A stretch of DNA of 64,000 bases from Pseudomonas siliginis (GCF_019145195.1 NZ_JAHSTW010000001.1:806001-870000), one strand, 5' to 3'; numbered from the stretch's first letter, positions 26,057 to 36,586 are shown. A program made the numbers and translations. The notes: generated from the sequence alone by a model not told the origin.

Positions 26057-26950
26057 ATGCAAGCCGAATTGATCGTCGACGCCCGCAACGCGGTCGGTGA
26101 AAGCCCGGTCTGGGTGCCGCAGGAAAACGCTCTGTACTGGGTCGATATTCCCAACGGCGGGCTGCAACGCTGGAGCGCTGACACTGGCCATGTTGCCTCG
26201 TGGAAGGCCCCGCAAATGCTCGCCTGCATCACCCGCCACCGCAGTGGCGGCTGGGTCGCTGGCATGGAAAGCGGCTTCTTTCGCCTGCACCCGCACAGCG
26301 ACGGCAGCCTCGACAGCGAATTGCTCGCCACCGTCGAGCACAGCCGCGCGGACATGCGCCTCAACGACGGTCGCTGCGATCGCCAAGGGCGTTTCTGGGC
26401 CGGCAGCATGGTGCTGAATATGGGCCTGAACGCGCCTGAAGGCCGGCTCTATCGCTACGGCGCCGGGCAGACTGGCGTGATCGAAGCGCAACTGGATGGC
26501 TTCATCGTACCCAACGGCCTCGCTTTCAGCCCTGACGGCAAAACCATGTACCTCTCGGATTCGCACCCCAACGTGCAACTGATCTGGGCCTTCGATTACG
26601 ACACCGAGACCGGCACGCCATCGAATCGCCGAATCTTCGTCGACATGAACCATTTCCCCGGCCGCCCCGATGGAGCTGCCGTGGACGCCGAAGGCTGCTA
26701 CTGGATCTGCGCCAACGACGCCGGCCTGATCCACCGCTTTGCCCCGGATGGCCGACTGGATTTCTCGCTGGAAGTACCGGTGAAGAAACCGACCATGTGC
26801 GCCTTCGGCGGCAGCAACCTGGACACCTTGTTTGTCGCCTCGATTCGCCCCGGCGATGACCACGACCCGCAATCCCTGGCCGGCGGCGTGTTCGCCCTGA
26901 AGCCAGGCGTCAAGGGCCTCGCCGAACCGCAATTCAACGATTTGCTTTAA
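26057..26950 (+). CDS. SMP-30/gluconolactonase-type aldarolactonase
   Basis: 297 residues from the ATG at 26057 (GGGA 7 bases before it); in-frame ATGs at 26045 and 26051 are alternatives. A six-bladed beta-propeller lactonase with the metal ligands expected of the family: Glu in VGESPVWVP, Asn in IVPNGLAFSPDG and Asp in RPDGAAVDAEG. Beside udh it most likely opens galactaro- or glucaro-lactone to the free aldarate. The exact lactone is inferred from context. Confidence 0.88.
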   Translation: MQAELIVDARNAVGESPVWVPQENALYWVDIPNGGLQRWSADTGHVASWKAPQMLACITRHRSGGWVAGMESGFFRLHPHSDGSLDSELLATVEHSRADMRLNDGRCDRQGRFWAGSMVLNMGLNAPEGRLYRYGAGQTGVIEAQLDGFIVPNGLAFSPDGKTMYLSDSHPNVQLIWAFDYDTETGTPSNRRIFVDMNHFPGRPDGAAVDAEGCYWICANDAGLIHRFAPDGRLDFSLEVPVKKPTMCAFGGSNLDTLFVASIRPGDDHDPQSLAGGVFALKPGVKGLAEPQFNDLL

Positions 26951-27010
26951 ACCCTCTGCTGCACCGCTGCGCCTTGAACACAAAAATAACAAGACTGGAG
27001 ACTCACCCCC

Positions 27011-27985
27011 ATGAACTTCAAACGCACCTTGCTCGCCGCTGCACTCCCGCTGATGTTCACCTTTGCTGGTGGCGCTCAGGCAGATATGAAACTCAAATTC
27101 GCTGATATTCATCCAGACGGTTACCCAACCGTGGTGGCCGAAAAGAGCATGGGCAAAACGCTTGAAAAGGAAACCAACGGCGAGCTGACCTTCCAATACT
27201 TCCCGGGCGGTGTGCTCGGCTCCGAGAAGGAAGTTATCGAGCAGATGCAGGTCGGCGCGGTGCAGCTGTCGCGCGTCAGCCTGGGGATCGTCGGCCCCGT
27301 GGTGCCGGATGTGAACGTGTTCAACATGCCGTTCATCTTCCGCGACCAGCAACACATGCGTAACGTCATTGATGGCGCGGTAGGCGATGAGATCCTCGAC
27401 AAGATCACCAACTCCGAATTCGGCCTGGTAGCCCTGGCGTGGATGGACGGCGGGACGCGCAACATCTACACCAAGAAACCGGTGCGCAAGCTCGAAGACC
27501 TCAAGGGCATGAAAATTCGCGTGCAAGGCAACCCGATGTTCATCGACATGATGAACGCCATGGGCGGTAACGGCATCGCCATGGACACCGGGGAAATCTT
27601 CAGCGCCCTGCAGACCGGCGTGATCGACGGTGCGGAAAACAACCCGCCGACCCTGCTCGAACACAACCACTTCCAGAACGCCAAGTTCTACAGCCTGACC
27701 GGTCACCTGATCCTGCCGGAGCCGATCGTGATGTCGAAAATCACCTGGGAAAAACTCACTCCGGATCAACAGAAGATGGTGAAAACGGCGGCCAAGGCTG
27801 CCCAGGCTGAGGAGCGCGTGCTGTGGGACAAGAAGTCCGCTGCCAGTGAAGAAAAACTCAAGGCCGCCGGCGTCGAGTTCATCGAAGTCGACAAGAAACC
27901 TTTCTACGACGCCACCGCTCCGGTACGGGAAAAGTACGGCGCGAAGTACGCCGACCTGATCAAGAAAATCGAAGCTGTTCAGTAA
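27011..27985 (+). CDS. TRAP transporter substrate-binding protein DctP-type
   Basis: 324 residues. Signal peptide MNFKRTLLAAALPLMFTFAG, cleaved after AQA. The mature protein has the TRAP-binding pattern, including the Arg-containing KIRVQGNPMFIDMMNAMG, whose Arg forms the salt bridge with substrate carboxylate, and GEIFSALQTGVIDGAENN. It captures a sugar acid in the periplasm for the two membrane proteins that follow. Uronate is the likely substrate, given the udh neighbour. Confidence 0.92.
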   Translation: MNFKRTLLAAALPLMFTFAGGAQADMKLKFADIHPDGYPTVVAEKSMGKTLEKETNGELTFQYFPGGVLGSEKEVIEQMQVGAVQLSRVSLGIVGPVVPDVNVFNMPFIFRDQQHMRNVIDGAVGDEILDKITNSEFGLVALAWMDGGTRNIYTKKPVRKLEDLKGMKIRVQGNPMFIDMMNAMGGNGIAMDTGEIFSALQTGVIDGAENNPPTLLEHNHFQNAKFYSLTGHLILPEPIVMSKITWEKLTPDQQKMVKTAAKAAQAEERVLWDKKSAASEEKLKAAGVEFIEVDKKPFYDATAPVREKYGAKYADLIKKIEAVQ

Positions 27986-28060
27986 CGCCTCCCGCTCCGT
28001 ACTCATGAAAAAGGCCCGGCGCGCCAGCGGTTCAGGCGCGCCCGGTTACGGTGGAACCCG

Positions 28061-28588
28061 ATGAAGAATCTGCTGCTGCGTATCAACGACAAGATCTACA
28101 TGACGTGCATCTGGGTCGCCGGCCTTTCCGTCCTGGCGATTTCCCTGATGATTCCCTGGGGCGTGTTCGCCCGTTACGTGCTCGGCACCGGCTCCAGCTG
28201 GCCAGAGCCGACGGCGATCCTGCTGATGATGGTGTTCACCTTCATCGGCGCCGCCGCCAGTTACCGCGCCGGTGCGCACATGGCCGTGGCCATGCTCACC
28301 GACCGCATGCCACCGCAGCTGAAATCCGCAGCAGCGATTTTTTCGCAACTGCTGATGGCGGCAATCTGCATCTTCATGACCATCTGGGGCACCAAGCTGT
28401 GCATGTCCACTTGGAACCAGTTCATGGCCGCCCTGCCCGATCTGCGCGTTGGTGTGACCTATCTGCCGATCCCCGTGGGCGGTTTGCTGACGCTGATTTT
28501 TGTCGTGGAAAAACTCTTGCTCGGTGACCAGAGCAAACGTCGGGTCGTGCAGTTCGACCTGGTTGAAGAAAGTGAAGGTGCCGTTTAA
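28061..28588 (+). CDS. TRAP transporter small permease DctQ-type
   Basis: 175 residues with four predicted membrane spans, matching the small TRAP subunit. Conserved features include RYVLGTGSSWPEPTAILLM and the FIGAAASYRAGAHMAV stretch. Its stop codon overlaps the start of the large permease by one base (TAATG), so the two are translationally coupled. Confidence 0.9.
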   Translation: MKNLLLRINDKIYMTCIWVAGLSVLAISLMIPWGVFARYVLGTGSSWPEPTAILLMMVFTFIGAAASYRAGAHMAVAMLTDRMPPQLKSAAAIFSQLLMAAICIFMTIWGTKLCMSTWNQFMAALPDLRVGVTYLPIPVGGLLTLIFVVEKLLLGDQSKRRVVQFDLVEESEGAV

Positions 28589-29868
28589 TGGACGCTCTGA
28601 TTCTGCTGGGCAGTTTTATCGTATTGATCCTGATCGGCATGCCGGTCGCCTACGCGTTGGGCGCCGCTGCGCTGATCGGCGCTTGGTGGATCGACATTCC
28701 CTTCCAGGCGGTGATGATCCAGGTCGCCTCGGGGGTGAACAAATTCTCGCTGCTGGCGATTCCGTTCTTCGTCCTCGCCGGCGCGATCATGGCCGAGGGC
28801 GGCATGTCCCGGCGGTTGGTGGCGTGTGCCGGCGTGCTGGTAGGTTTCGTCCGTGGTGGCCTGTCACTGGTCAACATCGTGGCATCGACCTTCTTCGGTG
28901 CGATCTCCGGTTCGTCGGTGGCTGACACGGCGTCGGTGGGTTCGGTGCTGATTCCGGAAATGGAACGCAAGGGCTATCCACGGGACTTCTCCACCGCCGT
29001 GACCGTCAGCGGTTCGGTGCAAGCTTTGCTGACCCCGCCAAGCCACAACTCGGTGCTCTACTCGCTGGCCGCTGGCGGTACGGTGTCGATCGCTTCGCTG
29101 TTCATGGCCGGCATCGTCCCGGGCCTGCTGATGAGCGCCTGCCTGATGGTGCTGTGCCTGATTTTCGCGAAAAAGCGCAACTACCCCAAGGGCGAAGTGA
29201 TTCCGATGCGCCAGGCGCTGAAGATCGTCGGCGAAGCCCTGTGGGGCATGATGGCGATGGTGATCATCCTCGGCGGCATTCTCTCGGGTATTTTCACCGC
29301 CACTGAATCGGCGGCCATCGCGGTACTTTGGTCATTCTTCGTGACCATGTTCATCTACCGCGACTACAAATGGAGCGAGCTGCCCAAGCTGATGCACCGC
29401 ACGGTGCGCACCATCTCCATTGTGATGATCCTGATCGGTTTCGCCGCCAGCTTCGGCTACATCATGACCCTGATGCAGATCCCGGCGAAGATCACCACGC
29501 TGTTCCTGACCCTGTCGGACAACCGCTACGTGATCCTGATGTGCATCAACGTCATGCTGCTGTTGCTTGGCACGGTGATGGACATGGCGCCGCTGATCCT
29601 GATCCTCACGCCGATCCTGATGCCAGTGATCATGGGCATCGGTGTCGATCCGGTGCAGTTCGGCATGATCATGCTGGTCAACCTGGGGATCGGATTGATA
29701 ACACCGCCGGTGGGCGCCGTGCTCTTCGTCGGCTCGGCGGTGGGCAAGGTCAGTATCGAAAGCACCGTGAAAGCGCTGCTGCCGTTCTATGGCGTGCTGT
29801 TCCTGGTGTTGCTGCTGGTGACCTACGTGCCGGCGATTTCGCTGTGGCTGCCACACCTGGTGTTGTAA
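28588..29868 (+). CDS. TRAP transporter large permease DctM-type
   Basis: 426 residues, about 12 membrane spans. The Na+-driven transport subunit shows TRAP-M signatures such as FFGAISGSSVADTASVGSVL, LTPPSHNSVLYSLAAGG and NLGIGLITPPVGAVLFVG. It completes the porin-TRAP-dehydrogenase-lactonase set for uronic acid use. A strong terminator follows 10 bases later. Confidence 0.92.
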   Translation: MDALILLGSFIVLILIGMPVAYALGAAALIGAWWIDIPFQAVMIQVASGVNKFSLLAIPFFVLAGAIMAEGGMSRRLVACAGVLVGFVRGGLSLVNIVASTFFGAISGSSVADTASVGSVLIPEMERKGYPRDFSTAVTVSGSVQALLTPPSHNSVLYSLAAGGTVSIASLFMAGIVPGLLMSACLMVLCLIFAKKRNYPKGEVIPMRQALKIVGEALWGMMAMVIILGGILSGIFTATESAAIAVLWSFFVTMFIYRDYKWSELPKLMHRTVRTISIVMILIGFAASFGYIMTLMQIPAKITTLFLTLSDNRYVILMCINVMLLLLGTVMDMAPLILILTPILMPVIMGIGVDPVQFGMIMLVNLGIGLITPPVGAVLFVGSAVGKVSIESTVKALLPFYGVLFLVLLLVTYVPAISLWLPHLVL

Positions 29869-29877
29869 CCCGCTGAG

Positions 29878-29914
29878 AAGATCGCAGCCTCGTGCAAGGA
29901 GGCTGCGATCTTTT
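29878..29914. terminator. Terminator after the TRAP operon
   Basis: AAGATCGCAGCCT pairs with AGGCTGCGATCTT, 13 bp, followed by TTTT on the plus strand. The arm sequence also appears in the repeat at 40581-40659, so this terminator derives from, or belongs to, that repeat family. It separates the operon from the convergent TauE gene. Confidence 0.8.
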
Positions 29915-29919
29915 GCTCT

Positions 29920-30720
29920 TCACGCCCGCAACAACATGTACCCCGCCACCACCAGACAGACACTGGCAAACCCCACCTGCAACGCCCGCGCCGGCACCTG
30001 CGCGCACAGCCTGCGACCGACGATCATGCCAACGATGCTGGCGACAATGAACGCCGCGCCCTGACTGTCGATACGCACCCCCGCATGAAGCGCGCCGATC
30101 ACCCCGATCGCGGAAATCAGACTGATCACCATCAACGACGTCGCAACGATGCCGCGCATCTGCACATCGGTCAGTTGCTTGAACGCCGGCACGATCAGAA
30201 AGCCGCCGCCGACGCCGAGCAAGCCCGAAACCACGCCGGTAATCGCGCCCAGTGCAGCCAGGGTGGCGGTGCATTTGGCGGTCCAGTCGAAGCGCCCGGT
30301 CTGCTCGTTGAGCATGCAGTTTTTCTGCCCCCAACTGGCATGGCCGTGGTCGCTCGGCCCCGCTTGCTGACGGTCCTTTCTGAACATTCGCCACGCGACC
30401 AGAACCATCAGCAGGCTAAACAGCATCCTCAGAATCTTTTCCTGCAACTGATGTGCGAAGTAGATCCCCAGCGGCGAAAACACCGCGCCCAGAGCCGCGA
30501 TCAACAGCGCCGCGCGGTAACGCACCAGGCCATGGCGCAAACCGTCGATCGCCCCGACCGCAGCCGCGCTGCCGACCGCAAACAAGGCCACCGGCGCCGC
30601 TTGCGTCATCGTCCAGCCGAGCCCGAGCACCAGCGCCGGCACCGCGAGAATCCCGCCGCCCGCACCGGTCAGGCCGAGGACCAAGCCCATCACCACGCCA
30701 AACAGACTTGCCAGCAACAT
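29920..30720 (-). CDS. TauE/SafE-family sulfite exporter
   Basis: 266 residues with seven to eight hydrophobic segments. The TauE/SafE repeats are visible as GLVLGLTGAGGGILAVPALV at the N terminus and GVVSGLLGVGGGFLIVPAF in the middle. These proteins export sulfite or related sulfur anions. It lies 10 bp after the SQR-like gene in the same direction, so it would remove sulfite made when sulfide is oxidised by the neighbouring enzymes. Confidence 0.88.
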   Translation of the reverse strand: MLLASLFGVVMGLVLGLTGAGGGILAVPALVLGLGWTMTQAAPVALFAVGSAAAVGAIDGLRHGLVRYRAALLIAALGAVFSPLGIYFAHQLQEKILRMLFSLLMVLVAWRMFRKDRQQAGPSDHGHASWGQKNCMLNEQTGRFDWTAKCTATLAALGAITGVVSGLLGVGGGFLIVPAFKQLTDVQMRGIVATSLMVISLISAIGVIGALHAGVRIDSQGAAFIVASIVGMIVGRRLCAQVPARALQVGFASVCLVVAGYMLLRA

Positions 30721-30730
30721 AGGAGTTTTC

Positions 30731-31975
30731 TCAGTCGACCCTGGACAGACGCGTCAGCCACTCGCGGCCCTTGAGCATGCCGTGCCAGTAGAACCACGGC
30801 AGCAGCGTCGCCTTCAGCCACCATGCCGAACGGCGGGCCACGGTCGGGTCCAGCGGGAAGGTCGGCAGCAGTTTGCCGCCATAGCCGAACTCGGCGAGGA
30901 TCACCTTGCCCTTCTCCACCGTCAGCGGGCAGGAACCGTAGCCGTCGTACTTGAGCGGCAGCGGCTGTTGTTTGCGCGCGGCCAGCAGGTTTTGCGCAAC
31001 GACGACAACCTGCTTGCGCACCGCTGCGGCAGTTTTCGCATTGCTGGTGCCGCAGATATCGCCCAGTGCGAACACCTCGGGATAACGCGGATGCTGCAAG
31101 CTGTGTGGATCGACTTCGCACCAACCGCCGGCATCGGCCAGCGGACTCTGTGCGATGAAATCCGGCGCGACTTGTGGCGGCACGACGTGCAGCAGGTCGA
31201 AGGTTTTCGCCACGCGGCTGACAGTGCCGTCGGCGTCCTTGACTTCAAACCACGCGGTTTTTGCCGGGCCGTCGACCTTGACCAGATTCGAGTTGAACGC
31301 CAGTTGCGCGTCGTACTGTTCGATGTACTTCATCAACGGCGGCACGAAGGTCGGCACGCCAAACAGCGCAGCGCCAGCGAGATTGAATTCAACCTTGATG
31401 TCTTTCAGCACGGCGGATTTGCGCCAGTGATCGCAAGACAGGTACAGGGCTTTTTGCGGCGCGCCGGCGCATTTGATCGGCATCGCCGGCTGGGTGAACA
31501 GCGCCCGGCCATCGCGCAGTTTCTGCACTTGATCCCAGGTGTACTGGGCGTGTTGATAGCTGTAGTTGGAGGTGACGCCGTGCTGACCGAGGCTTTCCTG
31601 CAAGCCTTCGATTTTCTCCCAGGCCAGGCGCAGGCCGGGGCAGACGATCAGGTTTTGATAGCTGACGGTGCGCTGGTCGTCGAGGGTGAGTTGGCGGCTT
31701 TGCGGGTCGATGGCGCTGACACTGGCCTGAATCCACGTTGCCTGACGCGGCATGACTTGGCTCATCGGCCTGACCGTGTCTTTCACGTCAAATGCACCAC
31801 CGCCGACCAGCGTCCACGCAGGTTGATAGTAGTGCTGCGAACTCGGTTCGATCACGGTGACTTTGAGCTGCGGGTCACGCTTGAGCAGGCTGGCGACAAA
31901 ACCGATGCCGGCCGTGCCACCGCCGATGACCACGATGTCCGCACTGATGGATAGGCCCCAGTGTTGATCGTTCAT
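30731..31975 (-). CDS. Sulfide:quinone oxidoreductase-like flavoprotein
   Basis: 414 residues from the ATG at 31975 behind AAGGAA. FAD-binding motif VIGGGTAGIGFVASL (about 16-30). Two cysteines in PIKCAGAPQKALYLSCDH and one in ALGDICGTSNAKTAAAV fit the type II SQR pattern (mitochondrial SQRDL-like), where a Cys pair carries the sulfane sulfur. It would oxidise H2S to persulfide and pass electrons to ubiquinone. Its neighbours TauE, BigR-type regulator and Blh support the assignment. Confidence 0.85.
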   Translation of the reverse strand: MNDQHWGLSISADIVVIGGGTAGIGFVASLLKRDPQLKVTVIEPSSQHYYQPAWTLVGGGAFDVKDTVRPMSQVMPRQATWIQASVSAIDPQSRQLTLDDQRTVSYQNLIVCPGLRLAWEKIEGLQESLGQHGVTSNYSYQHAQYTWDQVQKLRDGRALFTQPAMPIKCAGAPQKALYLSCDHWRKSAVLKDIKVEFNLAGAALFGVPTFVPPLMKYIEQYDAQLAFNSNLVKVDGPAKTAWFEVKDADGTVSRVAKTFDLLHVVPPQVAPDFIAQSPLADAGGWCEVDPHSLQHPRYPEVFALGDICGTSNAKTAAAVRKQVVVVAQNLLAARKQQPLPLKYDGYGSCPLTVEKGKVILAEFGYGGKLLPTFPLDPTVARRSAWWLKATLLPWFYWHGMLKGREWLTRLSRVD

Positions 31976-32027
31976 TGCTTGTTCCTTTTGCTGCACGCAA
32001 GGATTTGTTCGGGTCAAACCAAAGAAC

Positions 32028-32119
32028 CTGTGGGAGCTGGCTTGCCAGCGATAGCGGTGTGTCAGTCACATAAATGTTCGCTGATAAGTCCTCATCGCTG
32101 GCAAGCCAGCTCCCACAGG
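32028..32119. repeat. REP doublet of the GTGGGAGCTGGCTTGCCAGCGAT family
   Basis: Inverted pair of the second REP family between the SQR-like and ArsR-type genes on the minus strand. Confidence 0.9.
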
Positions 32120-32143
32120 GTAAGTAAGTGTGAGGGCTGGCAT

Positions 32144-32491
32144 TTATGGCTGTTCCCAGCTCTTGAGTACCGCTCCGCAATACAGCCCCGACAGGGTTTT
32201 CATCACCTGGATCACTTCGTGACTGGCCAGGCCATAGAAAATGTATTTGCCTTCGCGGCGGGTCGCGACCAGGCCTTCATCGCGCAAGATGCCCAGTTGC
32301 TGGGACAGCGTCGGCTGGCGTACGCCGGTCATTTTTTCCAGTTCGCCGACGTTGCGTTCGCCCTGGGTCAGTTGACAGAGGATCAACAGGCGATCCTCAT
32401 TGGCCAGGGCTTTGAGCAAGGCGCAGGCTTTGGACGCCGAGGCGCGCAGTTGGGCGACTTCACATTCGGTCAGACTGGATTGCATTTGCAC
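32144..32491 (-). CDS. bigR: ArsR-family persulfide sensor, BigR/SqrR-like
   Basis: 115 residues, winged helix-turn-helix of the ArsR type (helix QPTLSQQLGILRDEGLVATRREG). Cysteines fall at 10, 23, 39 and 105. Cys39 in LLILCQLTQGER and Cys105 in GLYCGAVL are 66 residues apart, the same spacing as the redox pair of SqrR and BigR, and Cys10 also matches SqrR. These proteins leave DNA when the pair forms a tetrasulfide bridge with reactive sulfur. It diverges from blh across a gap holding a palindrome, its likely operator. Confidence 0.85.
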   Translation of the reverse strand: MQMQSSLTECEVAQLRASASKACALLKALANEDRLLILCQLTQGERNVGELEKMTGVRQPTLSQQLGILRDEGLVATRREGKYIFYGLASHEVIQVMKTLSGLYCGAVLKSWEQP

Positions 32492-32522
32492 GAGGCCTTG
32501 AAGGTCACTTAAGCTGCGAACA

Positions 32523-32538
32523 TTATGTTTTTACATAA
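32523..32538. promoter_or_regulatory. Palindrome between bigR and blh, candidate BigR operator
   Basis: TTATGT-TTTT-ACATAA, a perfect 6+6 inverted repeat in the middle of the 85-bp divergent gap. AT-rich dyads of this kind are bound by BigR/SqrR-type repressors. From here the regulator could control both the blh gene and the bigR-sqr-tauE side. Confidence 0.7.
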
Positions 32539-32576
32539 ACTGTTGCAACCCGAAATTCCCAGCACAGGTTTCTGCC

Positions 32577-33440
32577 ATGTCCGCCCAGATTGAAGCGTTC
32601 CTCGACCCCGCCTCCTCGACCTACAGCTACGTGGTCTACGAAGCCGACGGCGGCCAGTGCGCGATCGTCGACCCGGTGCTCGATTACGATGGCGCTGCCG
32701 GGCGCACCGGCACGGCGCAGGCGGACAAGATCATCGCTTTCGTGCGTGCGCACCGGCTGCAAGTGCAATGGCTGCTGGAAACCCACGCCCACGCCGATCA
32801 CCTGTCTGCCGCGCCGTATCTGCGTCGGGAACTGGGCGGCAAGATCGCCATCGGTGAATCGATCAGCAAAGTGCAGAGTGTGTTCAAGGCACTGTTCAAT
32901 CTGGAGCCGGAATTTTGCGTCGATGGCTCGCAGTTCGATCATCTGTTCGCGCCGAACGAGTCGTTCATGATCGGCAACCTCATGGCTACCGCCCTACACG
33001 TCCCCGGCCATACGCCAGCGGACATGGCCTACCTGATCGACGGCGAGCAGATCCTGGTGGGTGACACGCTGTTCATGCCGGACGTTGGCACCGCGCGCTG
33101 TGATTTCCCTGGCGGCAATGCGCAGCAATTGTTCAAGTCGATCCAGAAGCTGTTGGCGTTTCCGGCCAGCGTGAAGCTTTACGTTTGCCACGACTATCCG
33201 CCCGAGGGCCGCGCCTCGCAGTGCCAGACCACTGTCGGCGAACAGCGCAAAAGCAATATTCATGTGCATGACGGGATCGATGAAGCGGCGTTCGTGGAGA
33301 TGCGCACGACACGTGACGCTGGGTTAGGCATGCCGACGTTGCTGCTCCCGGCGATCCAGGTGAATGTACGGGCGGGGAATATGCCGGCGCCTGAGGACAA
33401 TGGCGTGGTTTACCTGAAGATCCCGCTTAACAAACTCTGA
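32577..33440 (+). CDS. blh: Blh persulfide dioxygenase-like metallo-beta-lactamase protein
   Basis: 287 residues, MBL fold. Metal-binding motif ETHAHADHLSAAPY (His70, His72, Asp74, His75), then HVPGHTPADMAY, LVGDTLFMPDVGTARCDFPGG and YVCHDYPPEG. This is the beta-lactamase-like hydrolase of the bigR operon, related to ETHE1, which oxidises persulfide carried on glutathione to sulfite. It is divergent from its regulator. With SQR and TauE it forms a complete sulfide-to-exported-sulfite route. Confidence 0.88.
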   Translation: MSAQIEAFLDPASSTYSYVVYEADGGQCAIVDPVLDYDGAAGRTGTAQADKIIAFVRAHRLQVQWLLETHAHADHLSAAPYLRRELGGKIAIGESISKVQSVFKALFNLEPEFCVDGSQFDHLFAPNESFMIGNLMATALHVPGHTPADMAYLIDGEQILVGDTLFMPDVGTARCDFPGGNAQQLFKSIQKLLAFPASVKLYVCHDYPPEGRASQCQTTVGEQRKSNIHVHDGIDEAAFVEMRTTRDAGLGMPTLLLPAIQVNVRAGNMPAPEDNGVVYLKIPLNKL

Positions 33441-33468
33441 CCGCGCTGATTCACGCGCGAAGCCAACT

Positions 33469-33580
33469 GATCATTCCCACGCGCAGCAAAGGAATGCCGC
33501 CAGGGACGCTCCGCGTTCCGCCTCAAGAAGTGACGCAGAGCGTCACGGGATGCATTCCCACGCGGAGCGTGGGAACGATC
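33469..33580. repeat. Interspersed repeat, GATCGTTCCCACGCTCCGCGTGGGAATGC family
   Basis: TCATTCCCACGCGCAGC... on the left and CGCGGAGCGTGGGAACGATC on the right enclose copies of GACGCTCCGCGTTCC. The same element is at 39252-39360. It lies between the convergent blh and bkdR genes. Confidence 0.8.
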
Positions 33581-33617
33581 GGCGAATGGAGCTGCCGTGG
33601 CTGCGATGTTTTGATCT

Positions 33618-34106
33618 TCACGTCCCCAACGTCAAACCGTTCGCAGGCAACGGCAACGCGGTCTTATAACGCACCTGCTTCAGCGCAAAGCTCGAGCGGA
33701 TGTTCGCCACCCCCGGCACCTTGGTCAGAAAATCCATCATGAAGCGTTCCAGCGACTGAATGCTCGGCACCAGCACGCGGATCAGATAGTCCGGGTCCCC
33801 GGCCATCAGATAGCACTCCATCACCTCGGGCCGGTCGGAGATCGCTTCCTCGAAATGCTGCAGCGCTTCTTCCACCTGCTTTTCCAGGCTGACGTGAATG
33901 AACACATTCACATGCAGCCCCAGCAGATCGGCATCCAGCAGCGTCACCTGCTCGCGAATCAGTCCCAATTCTTCCATTGCCTTGACCCGGTTGAAGCATG
34001 GCGTCGGCGACAGGTTCACCGAGCGAGCGAGGTCGGCATTGGTGATGCGCGCGTTCTCCTGAAGGCTGTTGAGAATGCCGATGTCGGTACGGTCCAGTTT
34101 GCGCAT
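33618..34106 (-). CDS. bkdR: Lrp-family activator of the bkd operon
   Basis: 162 residues. N-terminal Lrp/AsnC helix-turn-helix (residues 4-50: [39 protein letters not shown]) and a C-terminal RAM ligand domain with [19 protein letters not shown]. In P. putida BkdR binds the gap in front of bkdA1 and activates the operon in response to branched-chain amino acids. The divergent arrangement here is the same, with a 184-bp gap between the two starts. Confidence 0.92.
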   Translation of the reverse strand: MRKLDRTDIGILNSLQENARITNADLARSVNLSPTPCFNRVKAMEELGLIREQVTLLDADLLGLHVNVFIHVSLEKQVEEALQHFEEAISDRPEVMECYLMAGDPDYLIRVLVPSIQSLERFMMDFLTKVPGVANIRSSFALKQVRYKTALPLPANGLTLGT

Positions 34107-34135
34107 GAGACAAAACCACCTGTTTTTTATGTTTA

Positions 34136-34154
34136 TGCAGAATTTCTATCTGCA
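34136..34154. promoter_or_regulatory. Dyad in the bkdR-bkdA1 gap, candidate BkdR site
   Basis: TGCAGA-N7-TCTGCA, a perfect inverted repeat 30 bases upstream of bkdR and about 140 bases before bkdA1. Size and AT-rich centre fit an Lrp-type site. Its use by BkdR is inferred from position. Confidence 0.5.
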
Positions 34155-34245
34155 AATGGTCGCCAGCGCAACGAAACACAGAGAAATATTCTTCTTGGCC
34201 ACGCCTATGATTGTTGTAGGACAAGATTTCCTCATCCCGGAATGA

Positions 34246-35526
<1,281 letters not shown>

Positions 35527-35527
35527 C

Positions 35528-36586
35528 ATGAACGATCACAACAACAATATTCAGTTGGAAACCGCCATGACCACGACCACCATGACCATGATCCAGGCCC
35601 TGCGCTCGGCCATGGATGTGATGCTTGAGCGTGATGACAATGTCGTCGTCTTCGGCCAGGACGTCGGTTACTTCGGCGGTGTGTTCCGCTGCACCGAAGG
35701 CCTGCAGACCAAGTACGGCACCTCGCGGGTGTTCGACGCGCCGATTTCGGAAAGCGGCATCGTCGGCGTGGCCGTCGGCATGGGCGCCTACGGTTTGCGT
35801 CCGGTCGCCGAAATCCAGTTCGCCGACTACGTCTACCCCGCCTCCGACCAGATCATCTCCGAAGCGGCGCGCCTGCGTTATCGCTCGGCTGGCGAATTCA
35901 CCGCACCGATGACCCTGCGCATGCCATGCGGCGGCGGCATCTACGGCGGTCAGACGCACAGCCAGAGCATCGAGGCGATGTTCACTCAGGTCTGCGGTCT
36001 GCGCACGGTGATGCCGTCCAACCCGTACGACGCCAAAGGCCTGCTGATCGCCTCCATCGAAAACGATGACCCGGTGATCTTCCTCGAGCCGAAACGCCTG
36101 TACAACGGCCCGTTCGATGGCCATCACGACCGCCCGGTAACCCCGTGGTCGAAACACCCGCAAGCCCAGGTGCCGGACGGTTACTACACCGTGCCGCTGG
36201 ACGTTGCCGCGATCACTCGCCCGGGCAAGGACGTGACCGTGCTGACCTACGGCACCACCGTCTACGTCTCGCAAGTCGCTGCCGAAGAATCCGGCGTCGA
36301 TGCCGAAGTCATCGACCTGCGCAGCCTGTGGCCGCTGGACCTGGAAACCATCGTCAAGTCGGTGAAGAAAACCGGCCGCTGCGTGGTGGTTCACGAAGCT
36401 ACGCGCACCTGCGGTTTCGGCGCCGAGCTGGTATCGCTGGTGCAAGAGCACTGCTTCCATCACCTGGAAGCGCCGATCGAACGCGTCACCGGTTGGGACA
36501 CTCCCTACCCGCACGCGCAGGAGTGGGCGTATTTCCCAGGGCCGTCCCGCGTGGGCGCGGCGTTGAAACGGGTCATGGAGGTCTGA
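35528..36586 (+). CDS. bkdA2: Branched-chain 2-oxo acid dehydrogenase E1 beta (BkdA2)
   Basis: 352 residues including an N-terminal lead MNDHNNNIQLETAM. In-frame Met14 is a possible shorter start and would match the length of about 339 residues reported for P. putida. Transketolase-type pyrimidine domain with VVVFGQDVGYFGGVFRCTEG and IQFADYVYPASDQI, then the C-terminal domain with EVIDLRSLWPLD. It completes the E1 heterotetramer. Only one base separates it from bkdA1. Confidence 0.95.
   Translation: MNDHNNNIQLETAMTTTTMTMIQALRSAMDVMLERDDNVVVFGQDVGYFGGVFRCTEGLQTKYGTSRVFDAPISESGIVGVAVGMGAYGLRPVAEIQFADYVYPASDQIISEAARLRYRSAGEFTAPMTLRMPCGGGIYGGQTHSQSIEAMFTQVCGLRTVMPSNPYDAKGLLIASIENDDPVIFLEPKRLYNGPFDGHHDRPVTPWSKHPQAQVPDGYYTVPLDVAAITRPGKDVTVLTYGTTVYVSQVAAEESGVDAEVIDLRSLWPLDLETIVKSVKKTGRCVVVHEATRTCGFGAELVSLVQEHCFHHLEAPIERVTGWDTPYPHAQEWAYFPGPSRVGAALKRVMEV

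Noticed and set aside
25769..28006. 745-codon open frame on the minus strand
   Set aside because: Antisense shadow of udh, the lactonase and the TRAP binding protein; low-complexity His/Val/Arg-rich translation.
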